Below are positions 13,007 through 26,181 of a DNA stretch of 64,000 nt, piece by piece. Made by a program: the position numbers and the translations under genes. The DNA is taken from the NCBI GenBank assembly GCA_036346355.1, contig CM070576.1, forward strand, positions 53,243,712-53,307,711, read 5' to 3'. Position 1 is the stretch's first letter. Each line of letters opens with the position of its first letter. Origin of the DNA: Rhipidocladum racemiflorum (lineage: Eukaryota > Streptophyta > Magnoliopsida > Poales > Poaceae). The notes under the pieces are model-generated. The model was given only the letters and a program-made list of their open reading frames with translations, ran no database searches and had not been told where the DNA came from.

Positions 13007-14871
13007 ATGGACCCCACCGCCCTCAGCTCCGGCGAGAACGCCGCCGCCGCCGCCTCCCCGACCAACACCACCGTCACCCTCCCGCCGCTGACCCTCCGCG
13101 ACGTGCCCCGCCTCGCCGCCGCAGCGGCCTCCGCCCCGATCCCCAACCCCATCTCCCGCCACCCCTACTTCCACCCGCCCGCCACCTTCTACATCTCTCC
13201 GGGGGACGTCTCCCTCCGCCACGCCTTCTTCGACCTCGCCTCCGCCACGCCGGCTCCGCTCGTGGCCTACCGCCGCGCGGGCCCGCGGGGTGACCTCGCC
13301 GTGGACCCGGGTCGTGCCCGCGCCGCGCTCGTCACCTGCGGGGGGCTCTGCCCGGGCCTCAACACCGTGCTGCGGGAGCTTGTCGTCGGCCTCCAGGAGC
13401 TCTACGGCGTCCGCGACGTCTTCGGCGTCGCCGCGGGGTACCGTGGGTTCTACGGCGCCGACGTCGACCATGTGCGGCTGAACCCGGCCGCCGTCGACGA
13501 CTGGCACAAGAAGGGCGGCACCGTGCTCAAGACGACGCGGGGTGGCTTCGATCTTAACAAGATCGTCGACGGCATCGTCGCGCGCGGGTATACGCAGGTG
13601 GGAACAACGAACGCACAGTTTTCAGATTTTGGCTAGAGACTGTGATGCTTAATTAGATGCAAGACCACAATATTCTTTGCTGCATTGATGAGGATGGGAT
13701 TCAGGTGCCGAATGCCTTAACCATTAACCGATGTAAGATTGGAATCAGCTGGGCCTGTAAAGTCTTATTAGACGAGTAATCTCATAGAATTTGAAAGACT
13801 ATGATGTTTCCTATAAAAACACATCTTCGTATTAGTTAAGGTATTACAGAAAAGTCGGTAAGTCTTATAACTATTCGTCTTCGTTAGGAGTACAGGCGTA
13901 GGTGTGATTACATAGGTTAAATATTGTTGAGTTGCTTAACCACTATGGGATCAAGTTGTGCTGGTTGACATGACAATTGTTTCTGTTCTTCAATGTGTTG
14001 GACCTTACAAACCTATCATGTCCAAATTTGTCCTTTATTGCAGATATATGCAATTGGTGGGGATGGAACCATGAGAGGAGCTGTGGCAATCTTTGAAGAG
14101 TTTAAACGCCGAGGTTTGAACATATCCATTACAGGGATCCCGAAAACTGTGGACAATGATATCGGCATCATAGACAGGTCATTTGGATTCCAAACTGCAG
14201 TGGAGATTGCTCAGCAGGCAATCAACGCAGCACATGTGGAGGCGGTGAGTGCCGTGAATGGCATCGGTCTTGTCAAACTTATGGGCAGGAGCACGGGCCA
14301 CATTGTTCTTCATGCCACCCTGAGCAGCCGCGATGTTGACTGCTGTTTGATTCCTGAGGTTGATTTCTACCTTGAAGGCAAGGGAGGCCTGTTTGAGTTC
14401 CTGTATGAAAGGGTAAAGCAGAAGGGACATGCTGTCATCGTGGTTGCTGAAGGCGCTGGTCAGGAATTGATCCCCCGGAATGATGATCAGAAGCGAGAGC
14501 AGGACGAGTCTGGCAACATTGTGTTTCTTGATGTGGGCCCCTGGCTAAAATCTGAGCTGGGCAGATGGTGGAAGAGAGAACACCCCAGTGAGCTGTTGAC
14601 TGTGAAGTATATCGATCCTACATACATGATTCGAGCAGTCCCAGCAAACGCTACTGATAATTTATATTGTACCTTGTTGGCGCATTCAGCGATCCATGGG
14701 ATCATGGCTGGGTACACTGGCTTCGTACCTGGCCCGATAAATGGAACCTACAGTTACATACCACTAGAGGATATTGCCGTGGCCAAGAACCCAGTGGATG
14801 TGAATGATCACAAATGGGCATGGGTTAGATCAGTCACAGACCAACCGGATTTCCTGAAACCTCAAGAGTAA
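13007..14871 (+). CDS. ATP-dependent 6-phosphofructokinase, two exons
   Basis: Exons 13007-13597 and 14044-14871 join with a GT-AG intron (CAG|GTGGGA ... TTGCAG|ATATAT) into a 472-residue protein. It phosphorylates fructose 6-phosphate to fructose 1,6-bisphosphate with ATP, the committed glycolytic step, probably in the cytosol. Visible motifs are the nucleotide-binding GGLCPGLN at residues 112-119, IGGDGT at 201-206 (glycine rather than the aspartate of PPi-dependent enzymes), the catalytic PKTVDND at 230-236, and MGRSTGH at 277-283. Exon 1 is very GC-rich, as is common for grass genes. The frame stays open upstream to an ATG at 12839. I chose 13007 because the upstream 56 codons look like a 5' leader, although they contain no acidic residue and could encode a targeting extension. 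A possible polyadenylation region (ATAAATAATATAAA) is near 15090. The gene converges on the P450. Confidence 0.9.
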
Positions 14872-15426
14872 GATCTAAAGTTCACTGGTGTACTGGTGTC
14901 ACTGAATGGTAAGATGACTTGCCCCTCTCTGGACGCGTTAAAATTGATCTTTCGATCTAGTTGCTTCCCTCGTTATTTTAGACTGTTCAATAAGATGTTA
15001 GCAGCTGTGTTCTCTGGTTTGTGAGCCTGTGGAACACTTCAAATCATGTCGGAGGAACTGATGCTGTAAATTGTTGCAATTCTGATTCTCATAAATAATA
15101 TAAATCATGTCGATAGGAACTGATCCAGTGGCATGAAATGATGTTTGAAGTACTGAGGGCACCATACTATGCTCTTGTTTTCAACAAAAGTTTGTTTTCC
15201 TTACTCAGCTGGTTGTTGTGTCATTTAAACATTCTGTCTTGGTAGATTAGATGCCACTGTCATTATGCCAAGATATTTCGCATTGCAAGTGGATGGTAAT
15301 GAGCACATTGTCATCTGCGTGTACATCACAATCGATCCCACTTTGGGAGCATATATTCGGATTAAGTAGAGGAAGTATGGAACAGTGAAGGTTTGGAACA
15401 GCATTACTGGCCCGCTTAACAAACAT
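14872..15426. other. PFK 3' UTR and intergenic spacer
   Basis: The likely 3' UTR of the phosphofructokinase extends to about 15.1 kb, followed by spacer up to the tRNA gene. No other feature was seen. Confidence 0.4.
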
Positions 15427-15500
15427 GGCCTATTAGCTCAGTTGGTTAGAGCGTCGTGCTAATAACGCGAAGGTCGCAGGTTCGAGACCTGCATGGGCCA
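15427..15500 (+). tRNA. tRNA-Ile (anticodon AAU)
   Basis: A 74-nt cloverleaf. The acceptor stem GGCCTAT pairs with ATGGGCC, with discriminator A at 15500. The A box TTAGCTCAGTTGG and B box GGTTCGAGACC are intact. The 7-nt anticodon loop CTAATAA is closed by a 5-bp stem, giving anticodon AAT at 15461-15463, the standard nuclear isoleucine tRNA. There is no intron. A T8 run at about 15511-15518 can end RNA polymerase III transcription. It looks functional. Confidence 0.95.
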
Positions 15501-15683
15501 AATATGTGATTTTTTTTCTTCTGCATATCTATCTCTTTTTACCAAACATGATGAAGAGCTGTATCTGTATTGAAGAGAAATAAAATTGTGGACTCCCCTT
15601 GCTGTCAAAACCTCCTATCACCTCTGATATTTTGTTTTACATTATCCAGGTCCCCCAAACAGGTCCCTTGTTCATATCACTAA

Positions 15684-15906
15684 GGGCATGTTTGTTTTTG
15701 CTTTAGATTTCCTAAAGGCTGATTTTGGATTGTGGTTATAGAGAAGCTGATTCTCTGAAAACTGAAATCCAATCCAAAAGCACATATGAAGTGAATTGTG
15801 GATTCTAATGTATATAGATGGGCTGAATTGTGAGAATCGGATTGTTTATTTTTTATTCATCTTTTAGGGTCAGAATCGAGAATCAATAACAAAAACAAAT
15901 AGACCC
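15684..15906. mobile_element. MITE, 223 bp, TSD TAA
   Basis: The ends GGGCATGTTTGTTTTTG and AAAAACAAATAGACCC are imperfect inverted repeats, flanked by TAA at 15681-15683 and 15907-15909. Non-coding interior. The PIF/Harbinger class is inferred from the TAA duplication. Confidence 0.65.
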
Positions 15907-16323
15907 TAAGCCCATGCCAAATTCAGACGTGAAATTCTCTAACACGGTATATTTATAAGGATAGGAGCGCTCTTAAGTTTCAACGATACTCCGTTCTTAA
16001 ATATTTCGGCCTTATTGGGTGCTAGAAAATATAAGTGACAAACCACTCGAAATCCAAGAGCCCAATTTTTCTATAGAATAGTAGTTGACACAGTGGAGAA
16101 TGCTACAGGGCGAAGAACCAACCACCGCCTCAGGTAATCGCATGGACAAAATATATCTACACCATGTACAGCAAATTACAAGCTCAGCTGCCTCATGATA
16201 GCTACTACTAGCTAGTGCTCAGTGTGTCTCCACTCCTTGCGATCTCTTTACTGACAAATCAGTGTGCCCTCTCTTGGAGGCCTAACTGATGAACTCACCA
16301 CCATGACTGCAATTGCAACCCGG

Positions 16324-19300
16324 TCAAGATTCAGAGCAAATTGGCTCGATTTCTATCGGCAGACCTCTCTGGAACTCCACGTACGGGTATGCCATCGGAA
16401 TGTCATCGCCATGGATCCTCCATCTGCAAGGTCACCAAATTTTCAAGAAACGAAGGAGGATGGTCAGTCAACCACGGTAACATAGAGATCCATTAAGCAT
16501 CTCTCTCGTACTCTGAAAAAAGAACAGCAATGGCTTTTGTCACATTCAGATAGTTGCAAATATTAATAAACCTGATTTGGTAGCTTGATCACACTACGGA
16601 ACTCTTTTATCCTGTATGGTACCACTCAACTTGCATAGCCTACTTATCGAAAACTCCATGCTGCCATATTTGTGCTGTGTGTTGTCGTCTGATGCTACGT
16701 TCTACGGTGCCGGTTCCGAAAATAAATGAGAAAGAACATAAATGAGAAAGAACATAAATGAGAAAGACTATTTGTTTGTTATAGCCTTGTTGCCAATGTA
16801 TTATTAGTATGAGAGTGATAACTGCATCAATCCGTGTTCCTGTTCGTGTGTCCCCTATTTAACGTCGCCTCCACTTCATTAGTTTCTTTCTTTTTTTTAG
16901 ATAATGGAAGAATATATTAGACTTCCGGCCTCTGCATACTGAGATTAGTTTCTTTCTTAAGTTGGATTTTTCTTAAAAGTATTCTTCATGTTCATTGATT
17001 GCTTCTTTGATTTGTCGATTTTGTAGCTCAGACTGCATCAGTGGTATACCTAATACTTATGTATCTCCTACTCGGGTAGGACAAATATGCCCTTTTGTTT
17101 TACCTGAAATTGAGCACAAGGTGATGGAGGAAGAAAGCAGCCTCTACTTTGGCAAGCTCTGATCCAGGGCAGAGCCGGGGGCCACCGCCGAACGGCGTAA
17201 ATTTCTTGCTTGTCCCTTGGCTTGCGCCCTGGGGCATCAATCAATCATATAAGGCATACACATGAATCAATCAGACCATTAGCTTCATCAAGGAAGCTTC
17301 GAAAAGGAATCAAAGCCAAGAATGCTGGCTTTGAATGAGGAATCATTGTTAGGACCATGTACAAAAGGCACTAGAGCCTCAGGCGGAGCTTGCTTGGCAT
17401 CTGAAGATACCAGCATAGTTGCAAGTAATTATGTCATGGTTGGACACTCACTAATTAAAGGTAGCAATTAGTTAGAGAACACCCTTTAAAGAAGATTCTT
17501 TCAAAGCTCCAGATAAGCTCTCCTAAATAGGTGCTTTAACCTTTTTCATTGCATAAATTAGTAGTATTCTAGAAAAGTACATTGTGACAAAGCTATGCTT
17601 CATGACCTAACTGTTATGAATCACTATTCATTAGTTCATTACCAATATGGATGTTAAGTACTGAGGTGTCTACATGCACAACAGGTCATGAAGAACAGAC
17701 ATACCTCCCATCTACAAGGCTGAAATTGTTGGGCATTTCCATGCAGCGAGGGGTTCAAATGAACAGCGCTGAAAACAGGTAGGACCTTCCAGCCAGATGG
17801 AATCAGATACTCTGCAACAGAGCAAAAAAAAGAGCCACTTGCTTTTGAGCACCTTCTATCAAAAGCTAGGTATTTTAGGAATAACAATGCTTGGAAATCA
17901 GCAATAAAGGTGCAACCATTCCCTTTGCCTGATCCATTATCATGTGATGAGCACAATGGAATCTCCGACGAAAGCCTCAAGTAGGGTTAATTACCTTTAT
18001 ATCTGACATCTTTGAGAGCCTTCCTGTGGACAAACTTGACAATGTTTCCACATCTCAGCGCCTCATTGATAACCTGCAAGGACATGCACTTACGCATCAC
18101 TACACCATTTCCATTATTACAGAACAGGTCCCTTTCCCCATTTGCACTGTTTTATAAAGAGATTTTTTGCTCTACTCGAAATTCTAGATATAGGCAAGCA
18201 TATGGACAAAATGGGCTGAATAAGGGAAACAAACATCAAATTTGGAGGGTCACGTATTTCTGTAGATTGCTCATGATAGAAAAGGGCTCCTGGCTTAGTA
18301 ATTAATTCCAAAGCACGTATTGAATGGTGATCTTACATGTTGGGTATATTCCATCTTCTTGTAGTCCTCCGAGCTCAAGCACTCCTCCTTACCTTTGCTA
18401 GATCTTATGCCCTGATGCTCCCTCTGCATATGCATAACATGTTCGTATAAAGTTAGCTAGTGGCAGGCACCCAACTACCCATCAATCACCTGTGGGCTAG
18501 CTTCACCATGGGAAGGATGCATGTACCTTCAGTAGGTGCAGATCCTGTGCTGACTGCCCAAGGAAATACACAACCATGGAGATCAAGAGTGAGGTGGTCT
18601 CATATCCTCCTAGCAGGGAGTCCAGCACAAAGCTCACTTTCTCCTCATCAGAGAGCTCATTGCTTGAGAGGAGCACGTCAAGGAAATCAACCTTCTTGCA
18701 GGAGCCAGCTCTCCTCCTCTCCTTAATAATGCCCTTCACAGTGCTTGATATCCTCTCTCTGGCCTGTGAGGATCCCCAGACAAGAGCAGCAGTGTTATTA
18801 CAACACATCTTTAATGTAAACATTAGTGTGCGTACAAGTTTCATGAGCTATGATGTTAAGTATATAAAAAGGCTTGAAACTTTGACAGTCTAACTTAAAC
18901 AAGCTGCTGTGAAAAGAGATGCTTAATTAATTACCCGGACAGCTTTGGCATAGGGGGTCCCTGGGATGTATAGAGGGAAAGAGATGAGGCCCTTCATGAA
19001 GGTGAGGAAGTCCTCCAGTATCATGGCAGTGACAGGCTCCTCTGGTGAGAGCCCCAGCACCTGCTTCACTATCACACTGAATGCAAACTGTGCTTCTCAA
19101 GGAAATTAAGAGCACAGACCCAAAAAAAAAGTCAAAAAAAGAAAAACACCCTGGTAAGTCAAAGCCACCTTGGGGAAAGATTCCTGCAGCAGCAAGTAAC
19201 AACATGATGGTGTAGGTAACATGTGCAGAGTTTTTCCTCCATGTTTCAAGGGATCATGTCCCTCTAGTGATATGGCTCTGGTTTAGTTACTCTTACTAAC

Positions 19301-20170
19301 CTTTCTTGCCTCCTCACAGAAGGTGATGACCTTGACCCTGCAGCTCTTGTCCTTGCCGACCTTGCCATGCCATGACCCAACTATGCGCAGTGCAATCTTC
19401 TCAATGTCACTGAGGTAGCCGGGTTTGAGCTTTGTGGAGGTGACCAGGGTTAGAGCAAGGTTCCTGAGCCTCTTGTGGTCCTCCCCCAGGACCACCAACA
19501 TGGAGGACTTGCCCAGTATGCCATGAATTGGCCTGGGGTAGCTGCACTGGAACAGCCTCTCCTCATTCTGCAGGATGAAGTGGTTCAGTTCCTGGTCACA
19601 GGACACTATGGTGGGGGTGCAGAACAGATGGGACTTGAACACACTCCCATACCTGCATCAATATCACATCAACAATGTTGCCGTGCTAGTGTTAGTGTGC
19701 TACCTTTCCTTTTTTCCCAATTCTTCAGAAGCAAGTTACACACACCTACGCTACACTGTCCAATTCACATGACAGCCTCAGAAGGAAATGAAAGAAAGAA
19801 AGAAAGAAAGATAAAAGCTGCTGAGACATGACAGCAACATTACCCTTTGCTGTCACATGAAATAATGATACAATACTTAATTGCATGGTAAGAAGATTTG
19901 TGGTGGTGATAGAAGTGTTACTGCTGCTGATTACCTGGAGCAGTGATCCTCCAAGAAGCTGCCCAGGGTGTTGGAAGCATGAGGGTTGAGGAACCTCAGG
20001 GTCTCACCAAGCAGAGGCCACCCAAAGCTGCCCTTGGGAGCCCTGGGATTCAGAAGCAAAGGCAGGAAGTGGCTCAGCACCAAGGTCAGAAGCAAGGCAA
20101 GCAGGATCACCAGAGCAGCCAGCACAAGCTCCCCTCCCACCATCATACCGCACACCAGGCACCACCACAT
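16324..20170 (-). CDS. D11: Cytochrome P450 CYP724B1-like (DWARF11), brassinosteroid biosynthesis
   Basis: Nine exons on the minus strand join in frame with GT-AG borders: 20170-19935, 19652-19301, 19087-18935, 18763-18527, 18423-18337, 18073-17995, 17811-17705, 17228-17104 and 16423-16324. They give a 491-residue protein. Rice CYP724B1 is an ER-bound C-22 hydroxylase of brassinosteroid precursors; loss gives dwarf plants with small round grain. Visible are an N-terminal hydrophobic anchor (about residues 14-35), the I-helix GGYETT at 299-304, ExxR (EALR) at 359-362, and the heme site [10 protein letters not shown] at 430-439 with Cys437 as ligand. Every exon reads very close to my memory of the rice protein, including [15 protein letters not shown] near the end. 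The ATG at 20170 is the first in frame; ATGs at 20146 and 20143 give the shorter start that I recall for rice. No lesion was seen, so the gene is probably functional. Confidence 0.93.
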
Positions 20171-20292
20171 AGTCTCATCTCACAAGCATGGAGTCCCTGC
20201 CTCTCTCTCTCTCTCTGTCTATCTACCCTTCACTTGTTCACCACCCTCTGTTTCCCTCCTCTCTCTCTACAGAATGGAAGGTGAGGGGGAGG

Positions 20293-20299
20293 CTATATA
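20293..20299 (-). promoter_or_regulatory. TATA box of the CYP724B1-like gene
   Basis: The minus strand has CTATATAGCC about 125 bp upstream of the first ATG. It is followed by a GA-rich leader containing (GA)n at about 20202-20216 and 20260-20270, typical of grass 5' UTRs. The start site would be near 20265; this is inferred from spacing. Confidence 0.6.
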
Positions 20300-20303
20300 G
20301 CAG

Positions 20304-21665
20304 TTGAAGCAAGGCAGGAAGGATCTTGACAAAGGGGGAGAGAGGGAGAGGGAGAGGGAGGGAAAGGAAAAAATAAGGTTGCCTTTTGTTCCCTTGCTTT
20401 GGACTTCTCTTGAAGTTGTTTATTTCTTGCTTTGTTTGATCTCTGTTTTTACTGCAGTGAGTGAAGTGAATTGGATGCATGTATACGCAGTTATGCACTG
20501 TGTGAGTAGCGTTTATCAAGGAGTGCTATACTGCTATCTAGGAGTATGAGGATGGTCCAATGTATAGAGGTGCATCTAGGCTGCCGCTGCTCAAGTTGCA
20601 GTCAAACACGCAGGTAGAGAGAGAAATGTACTGGGGTACATGCAGCCAAGTGCAGATGCATAGGACTGGCTGCTAAGCTGCGAAGGTTACGCGTATGTGG
20701 AGATTTTCATCTCGTAATCTCATCCCAACCGCCGATGAAGTACAGTATCATCGTTGATTTATAACCTTAGCTCTATAGTTCGCTACAGAGCAATGAGCTG
20801 TCCTCTGATCCTTGTCAAATACTCCTACTACGACGCATTGGCAGCAATGCAGATTTTTTTTTACATAATAGGAGATTGGATCTCCCTGTGTCTCTTCGCA
20901 TCGTAAGATACACATAGCTAAACAATTATTATGAAGTCCTAGCTAAACAGCCCTCTATAAGGAAAAATTAAGAATTATAGAAAGTTTGCAACAAACTAAA
21001 ATAAAGATAAAATAAAAGGTCTCAATCCACATATAGCCTGTTACTAGTTCTCCATCCATGTCTGATGAAAAAATCCCTGGTTGCCAAGTATAGCGCTCTA
21101 CATCCAGAAAATATCACATCCGTGGCCTCCAGAGATTGCAGCACTGACCACGAGCGTAGTCAACCGATGCACACAAAGATAACCTGCCATAAATTAGACT
21201 AACATCATTTTTTATCTGAAAAATAATTCCAGTCGGTATTATGTTTTTATATACCTTCATTAGTTTGGTTGTGTGTTCAGTTAATAACCTTTTTATATAT
21301 TTGTCATTATCTTATCTCCCTCTTCTTACCCTGTTTCTCCATAGCAGTCTGCCCACCCAGCCTTTACCAATCTATGCTCAAAACTCGAAGTACTCCCTAC
21401 CCATGCACAATCTCGTCGTCCTAGGTCAACATGTACCTAGGCCTTTCTTGGTCACACTCCATCTACTAGGGACAGGTGTAATTTATGTACTTCATCTATC
21501 AATTGACTGTAGTTGACTCTGATATTTCCTCCCCTGAGGCTATCAACAATACTGTACAGAGCGAATTACTACCGGACAGCTTTCAACAGCAAGAGATGAA
21601 CCGAAGTCTAGCATGTGAGCACCGCCACAACATGATATATCAACGTGGCAACCTCATCCAACGTA
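20304..21665. other. Upstream region of the P450 gene; no gene seen
   Basis: A GA-rich stretch at 20330-20370 belongs to the P450 promoter region. The remainder is AT-rich with no recognisable coding or RNA gene. Confidence 0.4.
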
Positions 21666-21900
21666 CTCCCTCTGTCCCACAAAGAGTGCATTTCTAGTGT
21701 TCAAATTTTGTCCCACAAAAAGTGCATCTTTAGTCTGTAGGGCCCAGCTGTAAGTGTATGCAAGCTCATTTAAGTGCTTGTGGAAACCGAAGCACCACCA
21801 TGCTTGTGTATGGAGTAATGAGGGGCACATTAGTCATTTACCTTGCACACTAATCTGTCTTAAAAATCCTAGAAATGCACTCTTTGTGGGACAGAGGGAG
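21666..21900. mobile_element. Stowaway-like (Tc1/mariner) MITE, 235 bp, TSD TA
   Basis: Long inverted repeats begin CTCCCTCTGTCCCACAAAGA and are mirrored by TCTTTGTGGGACAGAGGGAG, flanked by TA at 21664-21665 and 21901-21902. This is the classic Stowaway structure. Confidence 0.85.
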
Positions 21901-21902
21901 TA

Positions 21903-24900
21903 CTTGGCATCAGTCAATGTGACTTATCTGTCATGTGTATATGCATTGAGTATAATGCCTAGCGATATAATTAAAGATAAACTCGCCTCCTTAGTCTATG
22001 AGCTAAAAAGAAATAAACCTTATAAAGTTGAACGAAGGAAGTAATACGAATACACTCAATAAATCAATGTCTCGATCTGATTTTTACTGCCCATCATATA
22101 CCACCGATAAATGCACTATAAAATTTATCTATTTTTAAGTATAGACATGTACATTTTTTTTTTCAATTTTCATATATATTTTGGGACTCTACGCAAGCGT
22201 AAATTCAACACCAAGTAGGGACTCAAAAGTCTTTTGGTACCAGTGGAACTCCGACAACCACTGCTACCCTCCCCACCCTGGGTAGCCTACCTGTGCAGGC
22301 AATTATTAGACCTACTCCTACGCCAATAATGATCCGGACCTCTGCGGATCTTTGCTTTCGAAACCTAATTAGGGCCTGAAACAGTGACCTAAATTTGATC
22401 CACGGTGTGTAACTGTAACCCAATCAATCGTATGGATCGTTAAAATAACAGGACCGAGCAACCGTAGAATACCGCTAGTAGTAGTACCATACGATTGACC
22501 GGACGCATAGTCAAACGTGAAATCTGGACTACGGTAAAGCACGCTGGTAAATGAGTACAGTGCCGCTGTTACTTTACCAGCAAATAGCCAAGGTCAAAAG
22601 GGCAAAAGGTCCTGAAATTTATTTTATTTTTTTACTGTGCTGTGTATGAGCACATGTAGGCGTCGGGCTCGCTTGACCCAAAGGACACGAACTAGACATG
22701 AGCGACTGTTGGGGAAAATAATATTCGCTGAGGTGGTGGGTAATATATTTAAGGAACCGCACGAGTGGCAGCGGCTGCAGTACAGAGTACAGACGACAGA
22801 GAGGTCCACCTTATTAGCATCGTCGATGGGGGCGCCCACGAGCGAACGCAAAAAATTAACCTCTCATTTACTCTTTCCTCCCCATTGGTCAGATCTAAGT
22901 CTAACCTTACCTTTCTTTTCTCTCCCCCCCTCCCTCTTGTATAATTGTATTACCCTCCTCCTCTTTTTTTTTTGCTTTGCTTTGCTTGGCTCGATCATGA
23001 TCTGGTTGTGTAGTAAAGAAATGAGGGCTTTATCCAAAAACAATGGGCGATGCGGTAGAGCGTCGTGCGGATTTCATATTCCCACAGGTTCCTGTAAAAT
23101 TACCGTGTTCCCGCGTATTAAAATACCGTCAAAATCCGTTTCGGCTTTGTTTCCTGTTCTAATGTAGAGTTTTTTTTATACGGGGTTCTTTATCTTTTAC
23201 TATAAATATGTTATTATAATCGATAGAATAGAGCAAAGCAAGTAAAATAAAAGAAGAGAAAATATAGCCTCGTTGTAAACATCTGCTCATAAAAGTAATA
23301 TATGCCTTTGTGCGTTCGTGATTTTTTCTGAAATGGTTTTTTCACGTAAAATCACTATCTCCCGTTCCTTTTTTTTGTATCAAAGTTCCAATGCTCTCAA
23401 ATTAAGCCACTGCCCGTGCTCCCGGGGCGGACATCCACACAACAGGGCTCACAAAACCGCAAAAAACTGCTCGAAAACCATGGTTTTCGACCTTATCGTT
23501 CCGATCAAAACCGCTCGGTAAACCGGTCTAATTCAAAAAAAATTTTGAAAATTTGAAAAAAATTCATGTGTCCGTTTTTCTCGTGTGAGTTTGACCCGAA
23601 TTCAAATTGGTTTGAAATTGCGTACCATGCAGATTTTACGTGAATTTTAACAAAAACCGGTACCGCTGGACTAGCAAAATTCGCTTTCGAAACGGTCTTG
23701 TGAACCGTGCCACACGGTGTCAAGGCAACATCAGCCAGAGCAACATTTGAGGCGATATCCAACCATCCACGGAGCCATCGTGGTTCCCTGCTTCAATCTG
23801 CATCGAATCACTGCGATACAGTTGAATCTGACACCCGTCTGCGACTCGGCGTCTTTTCTACGGTCGTGGAATTCGAGGCAAGCGAGGGCATGCAATGCAA
23901 AGCCGAAGTGAAGAAAAGCTACGCGTCTTGCGTCGGGTCCGAACCAAAGTTGAGAACCGCAGGAGGAATTCGGCCCTGCCATGGTGTACGTTTTAATGCC
24001 GTCGCAACATCAGGCTCACGAGCCGGCCTGCCGCATCGATTCCAAGAAGCAAGATCGGACTCCGCGTGCTCGCTCAGTGAAACGCCAAGTCACTCAGGAA
24101 GCATCAAGCATCCATGCACCGAAACCGGAAGAACAAAAAAATCACGAGAACCAGAGGAGAAGCTCGTAGCGTTGATTCTTAGAAGCAGCAGCCAGTCACG
24201 CGTCACAATTCACAATCGAGGCAACTAGGCGAGGCGTAGGTGTCCAGAAGCCATGCATGGTTAATTTACTGGTTTCGTGGTTTTTTTTTTTTTGGGTCTT
24301 GCTGCGCACAAAAGAATATAACAGCATCAGCCTTACCTCGACGATTTTAACTCGTCTCAATTCCGTTTCACGACTTAACTTCATATTAAGTGTTGATCCA
24401 CGTTCTATCTCCATGACGACTGTTCTGGCACCAATGTTGCCAACACTGTCGTCTGCGCCGCTCGACGTCATGCCTAGACATCATTCTATGTCATCTCTGT
24501 CGATCTTCCGCCACAATCGATCGTCGTATTACTTCTGTTGGAGATAGATTTCATTGCAATTCAGACTGTTGTGTCTATTATTGGCGGCATCAATGCAGGA
24601 TTAATCATTGGCGATTTCTTTTACGATCCGTTGTCTATTACAGGTTACTGTGGCAACATCCACATATATATATAGTCTAAGGTGGAGTTGTAGGTTTTCA
24701 AACACAATGAATTAATTCGGACTATGTTTGGCCGATGAGACTTTCAGAAGAAAAAAAATGTTAGTTGAGGAGACGGTCGAATTTGTTGTTTAATCACCGT
24801 TTGGATATGTTGCAAATTTTGGATCGCTTGTGCGACCATTATGGAGGATTAAGCAACATTAAATCTCAAAATTTGATGACATCCTAGTGGTAGCTAGTAT

Positions 24901-25252
24901 GATGTTCTCCGGAGTTTTGTTGTTATAAAAGTTAAGGTTTTTATCTAATATCAGTTTGAGATGTTGGATTGAAGTGTAATGAGGAGTTTGCATGTTTTTG
25001 CGTGAATACTGCAGCGTTATTTAGTTATCAAAAATATTTTTCACGTAAAATTTCTATCTTCTGTTTTCTTTGATCCTATATTTTTACCGTGCGTTTTGTA
25101 ATACCAAGCATTGCTGTTAGACATTGCAGGGACTATTCTAACAGAATATGTAATAAGTCACATTATTTAAGTATGGCCGCAAAACATGTTGTGCGAAAAT
25201 AGGCTACTTATGTCAGCAGGAGATAATCTTAGGATGGCTATCTGACGAATAG
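21903..25252. other. Intergenic, no confident gene
   Basis: There are short ORFs only. 23380-23720 is an AT-rich block with repeated AAAACCG and GGTTTT motifs of the sort seen in degenerate transposons. The ORF at 23707-24228 lacks any recognisable domain. Poly-T/poly-A runs occur at 22960 and 24281. Confidence 0.35.
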
Positions 25253-25257
25253 ATTAC

Positions 25258-26176
25258 TGTCGGTGTTTCGAATACCGACAATGAATTTTAGTCTAGGGGT
25301 CGCGCGTCCCCTCTCCTTGAATGGTCTGACTCAGGGAGCCCAAGAAGTATACTGGTTCGGGTCGAATGTCCCTACTCCAGTTCGTATGGTGAATTCGTGT
25401 TGCTTTGGGTGCAGATGACTGCACGGTGTTACAAGCGAGGGCTGAGGAATGGCCCTGAGAACTGTCTCTACTTGTAAAAAGAATCGTCCTCCTCCCTGAG
25501 GGTCCTGCTTCCCTTTATATAGATGGAGGGGGCAGGTTACATGGGAATCTGGAAAAGAAATGATGGGGTGTCCTACGCCTGGGAGTCCTGGTCTTCGGGC
25601 CTAGCGACTGACCGGAGTCTGCTCACTCCATGCTGGGTTGGTAGATACATCGGGCGGCACCGTCTTCTGTTTCGCCGGGAAGCGGCGTACCTACCCTCTG
25701 CGCGCTTGTCAGGTGCTGACGCCGTAGCGCTTGACTCTGGTGTTGCCTCGGGAGGGAGCGCACCCTCCCACTGTGCGTGGATGGACGATGAGACTGGTGC
25801 TTTGACTTCGGCAACCTCCATGCTGCCTTGGGAAGGAGCCACCTGCCCTCGCACGATCATTCTGAGCCGTTATGTCCGTGGGGCAGGTGTCCAATGACCG
25901 GTGACGGCCTGGCGCCCGATCCCTGGGCGAAGATCGCCTTAGCTTGGTCGGAGCTCGCGGGTGTCCGACCCGTGGCGGGGTCGGGTCGCCCCTGGTTAGT
26001 TTGGTCGGGGACGAGTGTCCTTCGTGGCCCAGCGGGACCTTTAGCCAGAGCTAGGCTTGGGGCAGCCCATTCGTCATCCCGAGCCGCTGGAGGTGCCCAT
26101 GGTGTGAGCACTCGTCAATTACCTACTCCTAAACAAGTCGGGTGCAGCTTGATTTGATACCTCTACTTGCTTGAGC
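25258..26176 (+). mobile_element. Solo LTR, about 919 bp, probable Ty3/gypsy
   Basis: It starts TGTCGGTGTTTCGAATACCG, an LTR start form common in grass gypsy elements. It has a TATATAGATGGAGGG promoter-like stretch near 25516. The flanks ATTAC at 25253-25257 and 26177-26181 match exactly if the last LTR base is C26176; the A at 26177 is shared between a CA end and the duplication. There is no internal coding. ORFs within it are incidental. Confidence 0.7.
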
Positions 26177-26181
26177 ATTAC

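Noticed and set aside
12944..13507. 187-codon minus-strand ORF
   Set aside because: It is antisense to the GC-rich first exon of phosphofructokinase; Gly/Arg/Val-rich composition mirrors GC codons and no domain is visible.
23707..24228. 173-codon plus-strand ORF
   Set aside because: No start context, splice pattern or domain; the opposite strand and other frames are similarly open.
25523..26157. Several ORFs of 60-124 codons
   Set aside because: They fall within the 919-bp solo LTR and have no recognisable domain.
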